Positions 35,981 to 49,470 of a DNA stretch of 64,000 nt are shown piece by piece (position 1 is the stretch's first letter; each line of letters opens with the position of its first letter). The stretch is from Protonemura montana (taxonomy: Eukaryota > Arthropoda > Insecta > Plecoptera > Nemouridae), in assembly GCA_947568835.1 (NCBI GenBank), contig OX387602.1, positions 8,402,570-8,466,569 on the forward strand. The letters run 5' to 3'. The position numbers were made by a program, and so were the translations under genes. A model generated the notes under the pieces. The model was not told where the DNA came from and did no database searches. It saw only the letters and a list, made by a program, of their open reading frames with translations.

Positions 35981-38154
35981 GGACTTTGCTCGACGGATGT
36001 AGCAAGTCTTTCCCCTTTACCGTCGCCAACTCCAGAACGCTGTCCAGTGGCGGTGTCGTGCTCCTCTCCGGTGTCGTTTGGGCTATCATGGCGAATGGAG
36101 TACCGCAAGGCTCGAGTTTAGAACTTGGCTAACCTTAGATGTAGTGTGCTGCAACTTCAGCCGACTGGAATTTGATTAGAAATTCAAATTTCATAGACAA
36201 ATTACAAAGTGCAGTATTGTAAAGTGCTGGGCGAGAGATTGCTATAGTTGCACGTGCTTTTATCTTTACATGTCAATGCGCTTAGATTAAGTGATTGACC
36301 GATTTTTATGAGGTTTCTAGAAGAAATTTATAATAGTATACATCAATACATATTGAGAAAATTGCCTGTTAATGCGGGACTGCAATGGATCCAATTACAG
36401 TGATGGGCAAAGTAACTTCGACTGCCAACACCTCGTATTTTGGACTTTCAGGGGCGATAGGTAATAAAGTTAGTATAAAACAACACAACCAGACGGGGAA
36501 ATACACACCGAGGGCATAAGAGTAAAGTTTAACATTGGAAAACTCGCTTAGTCTCGCCACTGAGTATACGTATCCAGTTTGTTTGGTAGCTTCATACTTG
36601 GTTCATATCCAAGGGCTAGGAAAACCTCACGAAAAACCGGCAAGCTTATTATGAAAAATAACGACCAGTGTTTCAATTTTGTGAACACAAAATATTAACG
36701 TTTTTCTTGTTTTATTACGTCGAGAAAAGATATTCCTCTGTAGTAATGATGGAGTCTGGATATATTCATGTTCTTTCTGGGTACAACTGCAAAATGACGG
36801 AGGGTGCAGCTTTTATGTTATTTCTTGCATTTGGTTAGTGTTTAGTTTGCAGAGCTTTTATGTCATTGTTCTTTACTTGATGCCCAAAAAAGGCCCCTAT
36901 GCCCGGTCTTTGAAAAAGTTGCACTAAAAGTTTTATCTGACGTTCGTTCTTTCCATCATATCTATCTCATCGTGCGTGCATTTTACTCAATGTACTGTTC
37001 AGTTCCCATGCGTGGTTCTTGCACCTAGTTAGTTCACTTCTTGACTAGTTTAACATATGCTTCAGTCAAGAACATTCAAGCTCAGACTGCATGCGCTGAG
37101 CACCATTTACCCTGCAGTAAATCTTTTCCAATTTACCTTCATAAAACATCTTATCCGTCGTTATTTTTCTGTTTTATTTCTCAAGACGAGCACAGGGTAC
37201 TACATATAAAATATAAAGTAAAGAGTCCCGGATGTTTTATAAATAGCGTGAAACTGTGTAAGGCAGAGTGTAATCTTCGTATACGTCATAAGATAGACAT
37301 GAAGAGCGGTATGAGGTTGTGCATTTTGCAGGAAGACGCCTCCGAGGAAATGGCGTTCGGAAAACCATCCGTAAGTCGTCTTAAGGAAATGAGCGAAGAT
37401 CACGTAGCAACATTTTTCTCCGGAAATCAATTCCAGTTGCTTTCCTGCTGAGAATTTTTTTAAAGAATCTATCGTACCCTTATTTAGCCACGAGTGTGCG
37501 GAAAGACCACGGGGCAATCTTGGAGCTTTCCGGGCATTCATAGGATGTCTCTTACGGCTCGCTATCATCCTCTTAAAGTGACAACCGTGGCTAGCCCCTT
37601 TTTTATTTGCGAATTTAAACTCCATTTCGGGCAAGATCAAAAGACAGGCAACTGATAAGAAGCTAAAGGTGTCTGGATCTAAATGATATCACGATTGCTG
37701 GTGGTAGCTGCTGGATTTTCTGGTTAGCCAAAAAAAGATCGGACTGTGAGATAAAGAAGACGAATGCGAGTTCCACGCGACGAAAAGCGGCAGGAAAATG
37801 TCTTTCCGCGCTCGCGCGAATTTCATGCGGAAAACCAACTTTCAAAAATATGCCCATTGTTAGCTTACTTTGTTTCTTGGCGCGCAAGACCTTTAGGGAT
37901 TCTTATTATCTCGCTCAATTTCCCATTCGCAGCGCATTAAAGTGAATCTGATAATAAGCACAAAAGACAACAGTGATACTTACACAAGAAGAGGGTAAAA
38001 AAAAACACACCCATCTTTGTTTGATACTGTCAAGTGATAGGAAATTTACCTAATAAATTACCCGACTATGTCAAATTGTTAGGAAACTTGTTCGGTTCGC
38101 GGCATCGTTATCTCATTTCTCCTGGCAATTTGTGTCGAGCGTCGCGGCTCTAGG

Positions 38155-38223
38155 GTCGCGACGACGCATCGCTTGAAACACACGTTCCGTTTTTCCACCT
38201 CCGACGCCGACGCCGACGCCGAC
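38155..38223. repeat. CpG island: GTCGCGAC palindrome plus CGACGC hexamer array
   Basis: GTCGCGACGACGC at 38155-38167, followed 34 bp later by 3.7 perfect CGACGC units (38202-38223). Confidence 0.95.
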
Positions 38224-39260
38224 AACACACCGTCGGTGCACGGGCGTGGGACGGGGTTGGGGGCGATTACATTCCGTGTTGCCCTTGTGCTTATCACGGT
38301 GTCTATCTGGCTGGAAAAGTTCCTTTGCTCTTCCACAAAGATTAAGCGCGTCTGCGTGTGGTCCACGAAAGAGCGGTGGCTGCGGGCGACGACGTGGCGT
38401 TTTATAAAGTTGGCTTTTGAAAATATTGTCGCCGTCGCGTGCTACTTTGGAAATGACCGGATTGCTGAGTTAAGGTGGCTGGATGTTTGCTTGATTTGTT
38501 GTTGATTACCTTGGATGGGAAAAATCTTAAAATTTCTGCCTGCACTAAGCTGTTGGGTGACATGTCTTATTATTGATCTCATGAAGGCGCCAAAGTCGGG
38601 TCGCGTGCACAATATTTCTTAAACACTTATTTTTAATGAGCTATATTGAATAAAGCTGAACTGCATTGCTTTTATATAAAACTGTGGCAAAGAAAATTTC
38701 ACTAAACCTCAAGCTCAAGGCGTCTGTCTGCGACAGCCAATAATAAAACTATTGCTCATTAGGGTAATTTTTTGGCATATCATTAGAGAAGAACTTCACA
38801 TGGGTTTTTGAAGAAGTTCTGTATCTTTGCGGTACCCGAACCCATTGTGGTTAGTGTGTAGGCCCCTCATTCGGCATGCATAAGAGAATCAAACGGTAGC
38901 GTTTGGCCCGCGCGATATCGTCCACTTAATAAATCAAGACGTGGAAATTTGAAAGGAAAATGGTGCATATCGGAAAACCAACCCGTTTCGTTCTTTTTAG
39001 CAATCGAACTTGAGTTGTGAATCGTTGGTATACACATTTTCATCGCCAAAACCAAGCGTATATTTTGGCAAACGGCTTTTTATATGCTCCCTTAACTAAA
39101 CAGAATAAAGTGGCAAGAAGATTCAATCTGTTTCTTTCCCGCGTGTGTATTTTTTTGCTGTTGAGTGTGTCTGAAGTTGTACACTTTGAAAATTGTGCTG
39201 TCAGAAAGACTGATAAATAGCCTGTGAAACTGAACGTGTGTTTCTGGTGGGCCGACTGAA

Positions 39261-39301
39261 CTGGAGATGCTGGAGATGCTGGAGATGCTGGAGATGCTGG
39301 A
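39261..39301. repeat. 9-bp tandem repeat CTGGAGATG, 4.6 copies
   Basis: Perfect copies. Length divisible by three keeps overlapping frames open, producing repetitive peptides that I do not regard as coding. Confidence 0.96.
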
Positions 39302-42245
39302 CCTGTGTTATAGTGTCTGGGTCTGACGAGCCCACGACACAGCGTTCTGGATACAGTGCCACGTTCATCTTCCTCCATTTCCCGAGCCATGGTCCTGTAC
39401 GCTCACTCTTTTATACGTGTCTCGCTGTTGCGCTTGATAAATCTGTTTTTTTTCCCGCCTGTAGCGAATTTTGAAATTGTCTTTTGTGCTGTAACTGTTC
39501 ATATAAAAATATTGAATGTGTGTCAACTGTTTTTTGTCGTTTATATACCTATATAGTTATGTTTGTAATTTTGGTAATATCTTTATTTTTTTTTTTGCTT
39601 TGTGACGTGCAAGTTTATCATTTATCACTCGGTATATGAAAGTGGAAGAAGGACATTAACGATTTGTTTATGGGAAAATATTGTGCACAACTCAACTATT
39701 TCAGAGCGAGTCGCAGAATTTAAGATCAAAGCTCGTAATGATCTTCATGATTTTTTTATTACAGCAGTTAGGTTGCAATATTTTTTCGACTAAATTGAAG
39801 GTACTATAGGTGCACCTAGCTCTTGCACGCTTTACTTTCATTATTTATTTGTTGATCTTCAGCAGCAACCCATGTCCACCTAAATTATGACCATCTTTAT
39901 TCACCTTCGCGTCTATTAATCGCAAGGAAATAACCGCCCCAAGCAGTATTTGCACCGTCCTCACTTTTCTTTCTAGGGTACTGTCTTTTCATGTCACCCT
40001 GCATGAAAAGTGTTTTCCTTCAGATAAAACTTCTCTCGTTAACTTTCTTTTCTGTAACTCGGCAACACTTCTTTGCCCCTCTCGCAGTTGTCATCCAGCT
40101 TATTTTCCTTTATTTTAAATTCAAAAATTCAACTGCTAAAGAATATTCCTATAAATAATCCCATAATTCTCCCCCACGTGTCCACTGTTTTCACTGTTTT
40201 CACGGTTCCTTGAAGGCATCTCACGCCAATGCTGGCAACGTCTTCGAGGCGGCGGAAGTACTTTTTCTATCCACAGCAAAACCACAGCGCCCTCGTCCTA
40301 CGTTCTAATCTTCCACTCTCTCATTTCCGGGAAACGTCTTTAATTGCTTTCTTTCATTTATCACTTGGTCGTTAGAAAGCTGTTGCGTTCTCGCTCTATT
40401 TTCTGCAAGGGGGTGTGATGGTTGGGCAGGAGGGGGGAAGGCGACAGAGCATTGTTATGCGCCAAGAATAGTTGTGCCTACCCTGATTTTTCATGTGGGA
40501 CTATATCTAGGATCAATTAAAAAAACCTTCATTTCTGTGGTACCTATTTTTTTTTCAAATCATTAAATTGTGAACTAATCACACCCAAGTTGTGGTTGAA
40601 CTTGTAATAAACAGGGAATTTTGTGAGAAATATTCAAGAATTGTTAGGAATTTGGACTTTTTTTACAACCTCATGCTTATAGATCATGATTATCTTTTGT
40701 CTGACCTCAATTTCAACGTTTAAAATCTTGCACTTTTAAAGTTCATGATGAACCGGACCAGATACGTTCTGCATAATAGCAATGCGCCGAAATGAACCAT
40801 GGCTCTTGCGGGTGGTTGTAAAATTACGAGTTGAAAGAACGAATTGATGGTCTACCTGAACCTTCGAGAGTCTATCTTAACATTAATGTTCCACTTAAGC
40901 GATTTTATTTCGAAAATTTATGGCTTTGATTTATTACAGTTAACCAACAGTTACTGTATTCTGTAACAGGAAAACATAAAAGTGATATCGCAAACGATAA
41001 ACAGGAACGCGGAAAGGTCGTGAGGTATCACTGATTCGTTGAGTACCTACATTTCGAATTCAAACACATCGTCTTGGTATCGGAAACACACATTGCATCC
41101 ATTATTCAAAATGACTTAGGAAACAGCGAGAAAAGTTTAAGTGAAAGACATTTCGCATAACTTACGCAAACTTGACTTTAATCTCAGTGAATGAGATACA
41201 TCGCGAGACAGTAACACGGGAAGCGCAGGAAAAGTGTCTTGCATGTCCCGGTCGTTTTAATTTGCCTAACCTCAATTCCTTGCCGAAGCGCTGGCTCAAC
41301 CTCCCAGTGGATACGTGTATCCTTGGCTGGTTTAACCGATCGCTGATTATTCCAGGCCACAGTAGCTGCCATCCTAGATGTTCCAACAGTTCCAGGTCTT
41401 GTCATGCACCTTGGATATTATACCCGAATCTTAATTAACAATTAAAAAAAAAAGCAAACAGGGATCACCAAACAAGTTTCATTGCTTCATGATTAATATG
41501 TAGTAAATATTGAACAGTTTTATGATTTATGAGAAACTGAAAATGAATCTTTCAGCAGATGGCCAAGTCACTTTTACCAGGTTTACAAAATACACAGAAA
41601 TTAACATTTATCTTGTTTGTGTTCTCGTTTAGTTTTCATTATGACTGTCATGCATTATTGAAATCGGGGCCAAAGTTTTGCAGAACTTGATGTGCACGCC
41701 CAGAAGCAACGCTTACAAAAGATTTCACATTATCTACGATTATCATGGTTGCGCAGAGCGTCATAATTTTTTAGGATTATGGTAGAGAAATAAAAATCCA
41801 CTGAGACACATCCCACGCTTATGTGGTATTAACGTAGTTTATTATTTATTCAGTGGTCAGCTCTATGCCAGCTAAATGTCTGTCCTGTTTTGCTATGATG
41901 CCCTCTATGCAAAACGCCTTAACCATCTCTGCGTAAGATTAGGCCAAACTCTGTGTTGTTACAGTTTCAAAGGTGCGTTGCTTGAGCTCGCGCGTGCCAC
42001 ATCGCCTAATCAGGTCCTTGAAAGATGAACACGGAATTAAAGAATACAACTTTCAAAGGCATTTTACTTTTTCTCTAAAGCTTTTGTCTTAACAAAATGT
42101 TTTGTTTTTCGATCTATTATTAGATATTTTCTACAAATTATTACAAAACTAGGAATTATTTTCCAGATATCATAAGTAATCTAAAATTCCGCCACTGAAA
42201 TCATAACTGAAATTGCTTTCATGAGTTAGTAGAAATACAGGGGGG

Positions 42246-42268
42246 CAGTCCCTGTGCTGGTATCTTCT
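42246..42268 (+). repeat. Short dispersed repeat, copy 2
   Basis: CAGTCCCTGTGCTGG followed by TATCTTCT, 21 of 23 identical to 33985-34007. Confidence 0.45.
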
Positions 42269-42668
42269 CTCACGGTCTAGACTATGCTTTCAACTGCAAG
42301 CAATAGAGGTCGTAGCCACACCGGGGATTGTCACAGATACACAAGAAGGGGCTGTAAATCCCTTCAAACCCATCAAACCCATCATTCTGTCATTTTTCAC
42401 ATAAGATAAATATTTTTCCACTTATTCACAGGTAGTATTAACATTATAATCAAAACTCTTCGGTTCTCTAACGTATGTCTATTTTATGCTATATCAGCAC
42501 ATTTCTGAACGTTTACCAGCTTTTCCAAGTAACATCAACCACAAAACAAACACAAATACTAAAAATTCCTCTTGAAACGCCAACCATAATCTTGGCTGTA
42601 CACCCCTGCTCTTCTGCTGACGTATTTTCCATGATCTTGCACTCTGCTTTAATCTGGTGTTTAGTGCA

Positions 42669-42726
42669 GCGTCGCGACGTCGACGCCGCCGCCGACGTGC
42701 TGCGAGCGTCGTCTTCATGCGACGCC
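42669..42726. repeat. CpG island with GCGTCGCGACGT and GACGCC units
   Basis: Near-perfect copy (11 of 12) of the GCGTCGCGACGC palindrome running into GTCGACGCCGCCGCCGACG, then GCGTCGTC and GCGACGCC. Confidence 0.94.
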
Positions 42727-45620
42727 CATTAGAAGGCTGCCTTTGTAATGATAATTGCACTTGGAAACTGGACCAACCTCAAGGGACTTACGTCTCCATT
42801 ATCCTGTAGAGTGTAGGCTATGAGCAAGTACAAGAGAACGGTGTTACCATAGGTACCATGTACACTATGCACGCTGGTGGAGAATATTGGGTACTTCAAC
42901 TTTGTTAGCTTCGTTGAACAGTAGATGGCTGCAAATCTCAATAACATCTCCGCTTTGTCTAAAACATAAAAGATGAGGCTGACTACTCGTGTTAATAAAT
43001 ACCAAGCCATTAAATACAATGCTCCACTAGAGTGTTTGTAATACTGGTAAGAACACTAGAAATTTCAATTCGCATAACCGAATATCTGCATTGACTATAC
43101 ATCCAATGATTAGGCAGCTAGAAAGCATGGCCACGTTGTTGCAAACATCTCAATAATTCACAGTGCTGTTTGTGGCTTTAGCATGCCATGTATATGTATT
43201 AATTGTTCCGAGATAAACGTATTATCTGGTAGACAATTATTATAATCAGTCCCGTAGCTCTCGGTAGCTTGAGAGTTGAAGCTTGTTAGCTGTGGCGTGC
43301 CTGTTTTGCGGTTAGCTAGCACTAAACGACTTCGGTGGTGGATGCAAATTAGCTTTATTCTCATTGTGGGTGCAGATAGACCGCGTGGCTATCAGCCCGC
43401 AAACGTCCTAAACCATGTCGCGCCGTTGTCATCCTGACTTGGTGGCTACACCGTAAACTGCTCTCCAAACTGGTCTTCCGGAGACGAGCGGTCAATGTCA
43501 TGGATTGCTAACTGCGACCACGCACAATGCTGACAGTTGTATGCTCTTGTGTTCGCACGCATTATCGAGTATTTGTGTGGCTTTATGTTTAGATGTTATT
43601 TTTTTTTTGAAGTATTAGTTTGCTTTTTGTCAGAACAATAGAAGCAAATTTACCGCGATTTTCCCCCCAAATAAGGCGATGTGAAAATATGTACTTGAAA
43701 GTGTGTACATGCAATTTAGGGGAACCTTGATTAAGCTGGGACTTGACTGGTTATTTTTGCAATGGCAAAGTGAGACCCAAGTCACCGCAGAGATGTCCTT
43801 GGATTGTGATTGGTTGAATTATTTGACTGACAGCCTTCAACGCTCTGATCGGACCAATCGCTCATCGTCAGACAAGTGCAATCTGTCGCTTCTATAACGG
43901 AACCTGGCGTAACGCCACTGACTAAGTTTCTGCGTTCATGGGGTTTATTGAGTATGGCCTAAGTAACCTACCTTATGCTCTCTCAGGAGTCAGAAACTCT
44001 GCGTCAGCGAGATCGAAAGATTATCATTTTGATGAGAAATTTGCTAAAATGGTAATTGGTCTGATGCGAATGATTGATGAGGCGAAACGAATTGACGACG
44101 TAAGAAATTACAATGTAGAGCTATCGATTAAACGCTAAACTTAACTTATGCAAGCTCTACTAAGACTGACATGCAAAGTGAAGAGGTATTTCACCAGCGT
44201 CTTAAAAAGGCTTTTTAAATATATTAGGAAAGAAATATGTTTTTTTGGCACGGTCGCTTTTTTCCTTCTAGCAAGTAATTGGACCCCAAAAATATATTTC
44301 ATTAATTTTTTTCATCATCCTGAAGTCCAAGGGCTTAATTTCAGACATGTTCTTCATGAGCCTGTTATCTCAGAAAAGCGAACCATGCGACAATTTAAAC
44401 TTTACGTTGCATTTTGCAAAAAAATGTTTAAAACTTTTTTCGAGAGTTTAATTTCTCGAGTGTGCAAAATTGTTTGGCCACGTTGCAATTACAATTCAAT
44501 CACCGCCTACCGCACCATGCGCGGCAAATGATCACTTTCGTCGCGCCTTAGGACCCCGCGTAGGTGTAATCAATCTTGCCCGAGATTTTCCGCCGCCTAA
44601 GAAAAAAAAAAGCGCGCGTGTAACTTCGCAACACAACGCTCTCATTTCTAAATTAGAACTTTCCGTATTTTTGTACGCAATCAGGGCGCTTGTGGGCGCT
44701 TCGAAGGGTTTCTGGGTTTGGGGGTTGTTTTGGGTACAATGCCATTATCATCACGTTAGGTGAAAAAGAGCAACCAAAGCTCTCTCGACTCGTGCCTGTT
44801 GTAATCGTCCGCTCGAGATAAGCGTCCGCCATTTTTCTAGCAACAGCTTTGCGACCGTAAGAAAAGCAACAATCGCCTTTGTACAAGTTTTCTTTTTTGG
44901 ATGGAATCAGCAGCCGGATTTCTCTCCAGATTTGCAATGGAAAATAATTGACGACGCTCAATTTCTAAGATAATCGTGAAATGTTTTTGCATTCTTTCCT
45001 CGTTTACCAAGGAACCGCGTAGTGACGACTTTTAAGAGGTGATTAAAAATTCATATGAGCTAGGTACAGGAAACTTTCTTGGCGACCCAACAAGAGAGGT
45101 GGGTAAAAAAAAACATCCTTTTCCTTGTGTTACTAGGGACACAAAACGAGGACGATAAGTTTGTAGATAGAAGAGCATAACAGAAACCTGGGATTGAAAT
45201 AACTAGTAAACAAATAATGCATGCCAGACTCGGGCAAGAATGAGACTAAAAAGGAGATGAAATAGAATATTGATTGGGCAGAAACTTTTTGAACCTTTAA
45301 AAGTTGTATCGTATCGCTTTTACGATGAAACTTAACCTTCGTCGTACAAAGTTCATATTTCCCTCTTGATCCAATATTACATATATTTTTATGTTGACTT
45401 CCTTCAAGACGTTCCATAAAGCCACTAAATTTTAAGTGCAAAGAAAATGCCGTAACTCCCAAAAGCTCTGACATCATACCATCATCACTTACAATCACTC
45501 CAGGCCAATAAATAAAATACATTTACACTAATAACTCTATAACAGATCCCTCCCCTAAAAGTAACAACTTGTAATTATCGTGTAACGTGAAAGTAATATC
45601 ACGTTCACTGCCCGAGTGCT

Positions 45621-45745
45621 CGAACGACGCTGCCTCGTTGGCGTCGCTACGCGTCGGCCATGCGTCTCAGGTAGCGACGCAGCCGGTACCGGCTCGGCTC
45701 GGTAATATAAAGCGATGGGCGCCGGGCGGCTATTCGGCGTCGGTC
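45621..45745. promoter_or_regulatory. CpG island with 10-bp hairpin arms and a TATA-like box
   Basis: GCGTCGCTAC (45641-45650) and GTAGCGACGC (45671-45680) are perfect 10-bp inverted arms around 20 bp. GGTACC and GGCTCGGCTCGG follow, then ATATAAAGC (45705-45713), which fits a TATA box, and GGCGTCGG at 45736-45743. No initiator or coding exon is evident, so promoter function is only a possibility. Confidence 0.4.
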
Positions 45746-46830
45746 TGTAATTGAGAAGAGCTAACTGAATGAGACTCAAAGGGCGACTGCAGTCCAATGA
45801 CACCCCCGACGTACAACCTTGTTGCTACATTGCTTACTCGGAGCTCTGTGATGCGGGGGCGGGGGGTTGATTTGCATTTCTTATATTGTTGAGTTGCTGA
45901 CGTCGTTGGGTGATCTTGGCCGACGCCCTGGTCGGTGAGGGTGGTATGTTAGTGTCACTTTGTGGGGCCCGGATTTCAATCACGTTTTCAGTGGTAATGC
46001 AACGCCCCCGTCAATTAAAAAGTGTGAGAAAGAGGGTGTGGCGGTCCTGTGGGGAAAAATGACGAGCAATGAACTTTTTAATTGGATTTCATAGTAGCTA
46101 GTGAGTTGTTTATCATTCTACTAGGTAAGATTCTAGATGTGCTGCGGGCTGCATTTCCCGAGAGTAACTTCAATATTTGCCCTAAGCATATTTTGCAGTG
46201 TTTCTTGGAATTTAGAAACAGTTTTTTATGGAAACCAGCGGTGAATTTTATGTGTGTCAAGTATAAACTCCAAAGTTCAACTAAAAAAAAATACATATAT
46301 ATATATATAAAGAGAAAATGTAATAGTTGCCTTGTACAGTTGATTGATTTTCTCAAAGTTTAATAAACTATTAAGAAACTTTTCCGATTTGAAAAATAAA
46401 ACTCCAATCTTCCGCTGGAAATGTCATTTCCATCAACGTAAACTTAAAAAGATGTTTTTATTTCGTCGATTTCTTTGCGCTGGGCGCTGTAAAACGCCGG
46501 CCACATCTAACGTCAATGTTGCACCCCAGCAATTTTTCCAATTTACCATTACTTGCTTTGCTCATAAACTTAATGACCACTCAATCTAGATCATTTCACC
46601 ATATTTCATCTAGGTTCGAGCATTTAATCACGCTAGGCGGAAAATTAGGGGCCACTACGCTTTCATATTTGATTAAAAAAAAGGTATACAGGAAAATTAA
46701 TCTCACCCTGCAGGTCGGGTCAAATGAATGCCACGCCGCAGCGAAAGTTAAACATTTTCAGTCGCTTTGGGACAGATCAGTGATAGATCGACTGCCCCCG
46801 TTCCACTCTTACTTTCTCGTCTCGCCAACA

Positions 46831-46843
46831 CCCCCCCCCCCCC
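46831..46843. repeat. Poly-C tract (13 C)
   Basis: Uninterrupted, followed by TCGCCCG. Confidence 0.95.
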
Positions 46844-47355
46844 TCGCCCGTTTTTCTGACGAGATCAAGTTTTTACCCATATTTTTACATGGCTCTATGA
46901 ATGCATGTTTAATTTTCTTGAGCATTAGGATCCCAAAGTTGTATGTGATGTCAAGAAGTGGAAACATTAATCCTCGTCTCTTAACAGTTTGAATGGTGAC
47001 ATATTTAACGGGTGGTTAACGTCACATATTTAACTATTGCTACGCCAATGGCAGCAAAGATATATTAACTTTTGCTCCTTTTTGTCAGGAAATAAACCAT
47101 CAGAAAGTCGATCAAAGACTGCAAGTATCGCGTCATTTTCTTTTCTGCAACTCAAGTTTCCGAGGATATGGTTTTGTGAACTCGCTGAATGTAATCCTGA
47201 GGCACTAATTTCCGAAACAACCCGCTCCGAGTATTGACTTGGCTATCCAGCATCGTTTGTATACGACGCTACTGCACCAGCATTGTAGATTCTGCCACTT
47301 ATACATCCACACACTGTTTGTTTGTGCTTCGCGTCTTGAGGGATTTGGCCGTAGT

Positions 47356-47382
47356 AAGAAGAAGAAGAAGCAGCAGCAGCAG
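47356..47382. repeat. AAG/CAG trinucleotide compound microsatellite
   Basis: Five AAG units followed directly by four CAG units. Confidence 0.95.
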
Positions 47383-49444
47383 CGCATCGTATAGCTGGCT
47401 GTCTTTGCATAATATCGCAGCTTGTTACTTAGCTCTAGGTCGATCTGGCTAATAAGCAACCGTGCTAGCACTCTGCTAGCTGCAGCTGCGGATGCTGGAG
47501 CTGGAACGCACCGAGTTTCCTAATTAGCCTGGTTACAGGGGGGGTGGGGGGTAGGTACGTAGCGTGTTGTCTTGTCTCCGCCCCCACTCCAAGGTACCTT
47601 GCAACCACGTGACAGAACACTTAATCTCGTTACAAAACAGTGGTGGCGGTGCAGATACCGCCATACGTGTATATCCTAGCGAGCGATAAACATCTTAGAT
47701 GCACCAGTAGGTTATATTTTTCTACGCCCTTTTTTTCTTTTTTTAAATAAAAGTGCCGGTTTGTAAAAACTTGTTTGTGAAGATAATCTAAAAACTCGTT
47801 TTATTTCATAAAAGCGTAGAGTCAAGAGTTTGAATAAATTTGTATTTGTTATTCAAATTTGACCCTTTTTTTGTGTGTTGTACGGATTAAAACGTTGTAA
47901 TAATATATTATATGGAGCAACGTTTCGGTTTTCAGTACCTTTAGGAGCCCGACTGAATAAAAATGAGTATATATTAATGTGTAAATAACTATTTAAATTA
48001 ATTTATAAGAGCACAATGAAGAGTTCTCTCCGCTGGCGTGGAATTTCATCAAGTCTCTTTGTTGCCGGCGAGTTGACGAAGTGATCCCGACAAACAACGC
48101 CGCTGCGAGGCGGGCTGCGCCGGTGGATAATGCGAGATCGGGAATAAAGGTGTTAGGTGCGAGATGCCGTTCGCTCTTACATCGTTCCATTCAATCTTTT
48201 GTCACCGGAAAGAAACGAAAATTACACTCAGCAAGTGTGATTTATAGACGATGTGCCTAATGCCTTTTGCGAGAGGACACTATCAAGATCAAGGTGTATG
48301 CAAAACAATAGGAACGAGCTGGGAAGAAATATGGATGGAAATGTGGACGGAGACAGCTCGAACGGATCCTGGCTCTTTGCTGAGAGGACATTGACGAATT
48401 TTCGCGCAGCGATACGAGTAAATAGGAGAGACAAAGAGTTGTTTTCCGGCGGCAAATGGCGGGATGAGATTGTTGGGTTGATAACGCCATCTGCTCGCGG
48501 CTCGATGATCTTTGTAGGTGGGTGCCCGGGTAAGGAGAGGGTTGTCGCGACCGTATGATGCCCTGAGGGATGTCTGGCACAAGCAGACTGAGTCGTATTT
48601 CTAGTAATAGAGTAGTTTTACTTCTCCAGAAATCTTTGTACGACGGGAAACATTGCAATATTTTTTAATGGGTTCTGTAGATTTATTTTAAAAAGAAAAT
48701 TTCAGTTACCTTTTTTGAGATGCCAGCGTAATTAAGCAAAAAATTTAATTCGACCACCAGCAGGAAATGACTTTTATATTCACCCTTCTTCTGTCTCTGC
48801 ACTTTAAGATAAAGAAATGAATGCCTTTGTCGTGAAAGTCAGAACGCTATTTTGTTGGTGGAGGAACCTGGCTAATGCTCAACGCTTCTGTACTCTGTAA
48901 TAAGCCACAACAATTTTTGATATCGATTCAAGTTGATAATTGTATGTAAGACGAACGGTATGTCTCTTTTCCAGTATTAATGCTGATTTAAAATACACAA
49001 CAAAGCTGTTGCGCTACATTGATACAATCGTTGAGCAGTCGTCAATTTTTTACCCACCATACTCGAAGATTGACATGAAAACATTGCTTACCCATTTAAA
49101 AATATAGTTTCGGTGCGGTTGGTTGCTCACCAAGTAGTGCGATGCCTGCAAAACTACTGAAACATAAATCCAATCTCGCTATCCCGATTCCCAACCCTCG
49201 GTTTAAATAAATTCTTCTTACCCGTGTTATGAAAGTAAGTAACCCATTAAATTAAACGGCGATAGGAAGCGGGAAGACAAGTTGATAGCGGCTATCTATC
49301 ACGCATGTAGCAAAGCAATTGCCATTAGCTTCCTACCTGGCTTGGACAGTATCACGCGACAGGACATGGCCGGGATGTTGCGGTCGCACGTCCCAGGACA
49401 CTTGGCCGACCACATCGGACTTCGCCCCATCGGCCACGGCGGGT

Positions 49445-49470
49445 GTCCCGGCCCGTCCCGGCCTGTCCCG
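49445..49470. repeat. GTCCCGGCC tandem (about 9 bp x 3)
   Basis: GTCCCGGCC, GTCCCGGCC with shift, and GTCCCG in a CpG-rich patch (about 49370-49500). Confidence 0.85.

Noticed and set aside
36369..36560. Hydrophobic 63-codon minus-strand frame resembling a membrane segment
   Set aside because: Hydrophobicity alone; no family motif, no splice-site support.
37200..37640. 146-codon minus-strand frame overlapping a 136-codon plus-strand frame
   Set aside because: Neither shows family motifs or codon patterns I can recognise. Two opposing open frames suggest composition rather than coding.
41142..41152. TGAAAGACAT, similar to the start of miR-71
   Set aside because: Only the first ten bases match and no hairpin.
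42752..42763. AATTGCACTTGG, matching the seed and first ten bases of miR-92
   Set aside because: The 3' half of the mature sequence is wrong and no hairpin partner is present upstream or downstream.
44148..44531. 127-codon plus-strand frame rich in K, F and R
   Set aside because: Composition typical of translated AT-rich DNA; no motif.
46516..46992. Longest open frame in the window (158 codons, plus strand)
   Set aside because: AT-rich, contains the poly-C tract as polyproline, no recognisable domain, no splice context. The length is compatible with chance in 64 kb.
48343..48354. TGGACGGAGA, similar to the start of miR-184
   Set aside because: Match ends after ten bases and no stem-loop surrounds it.
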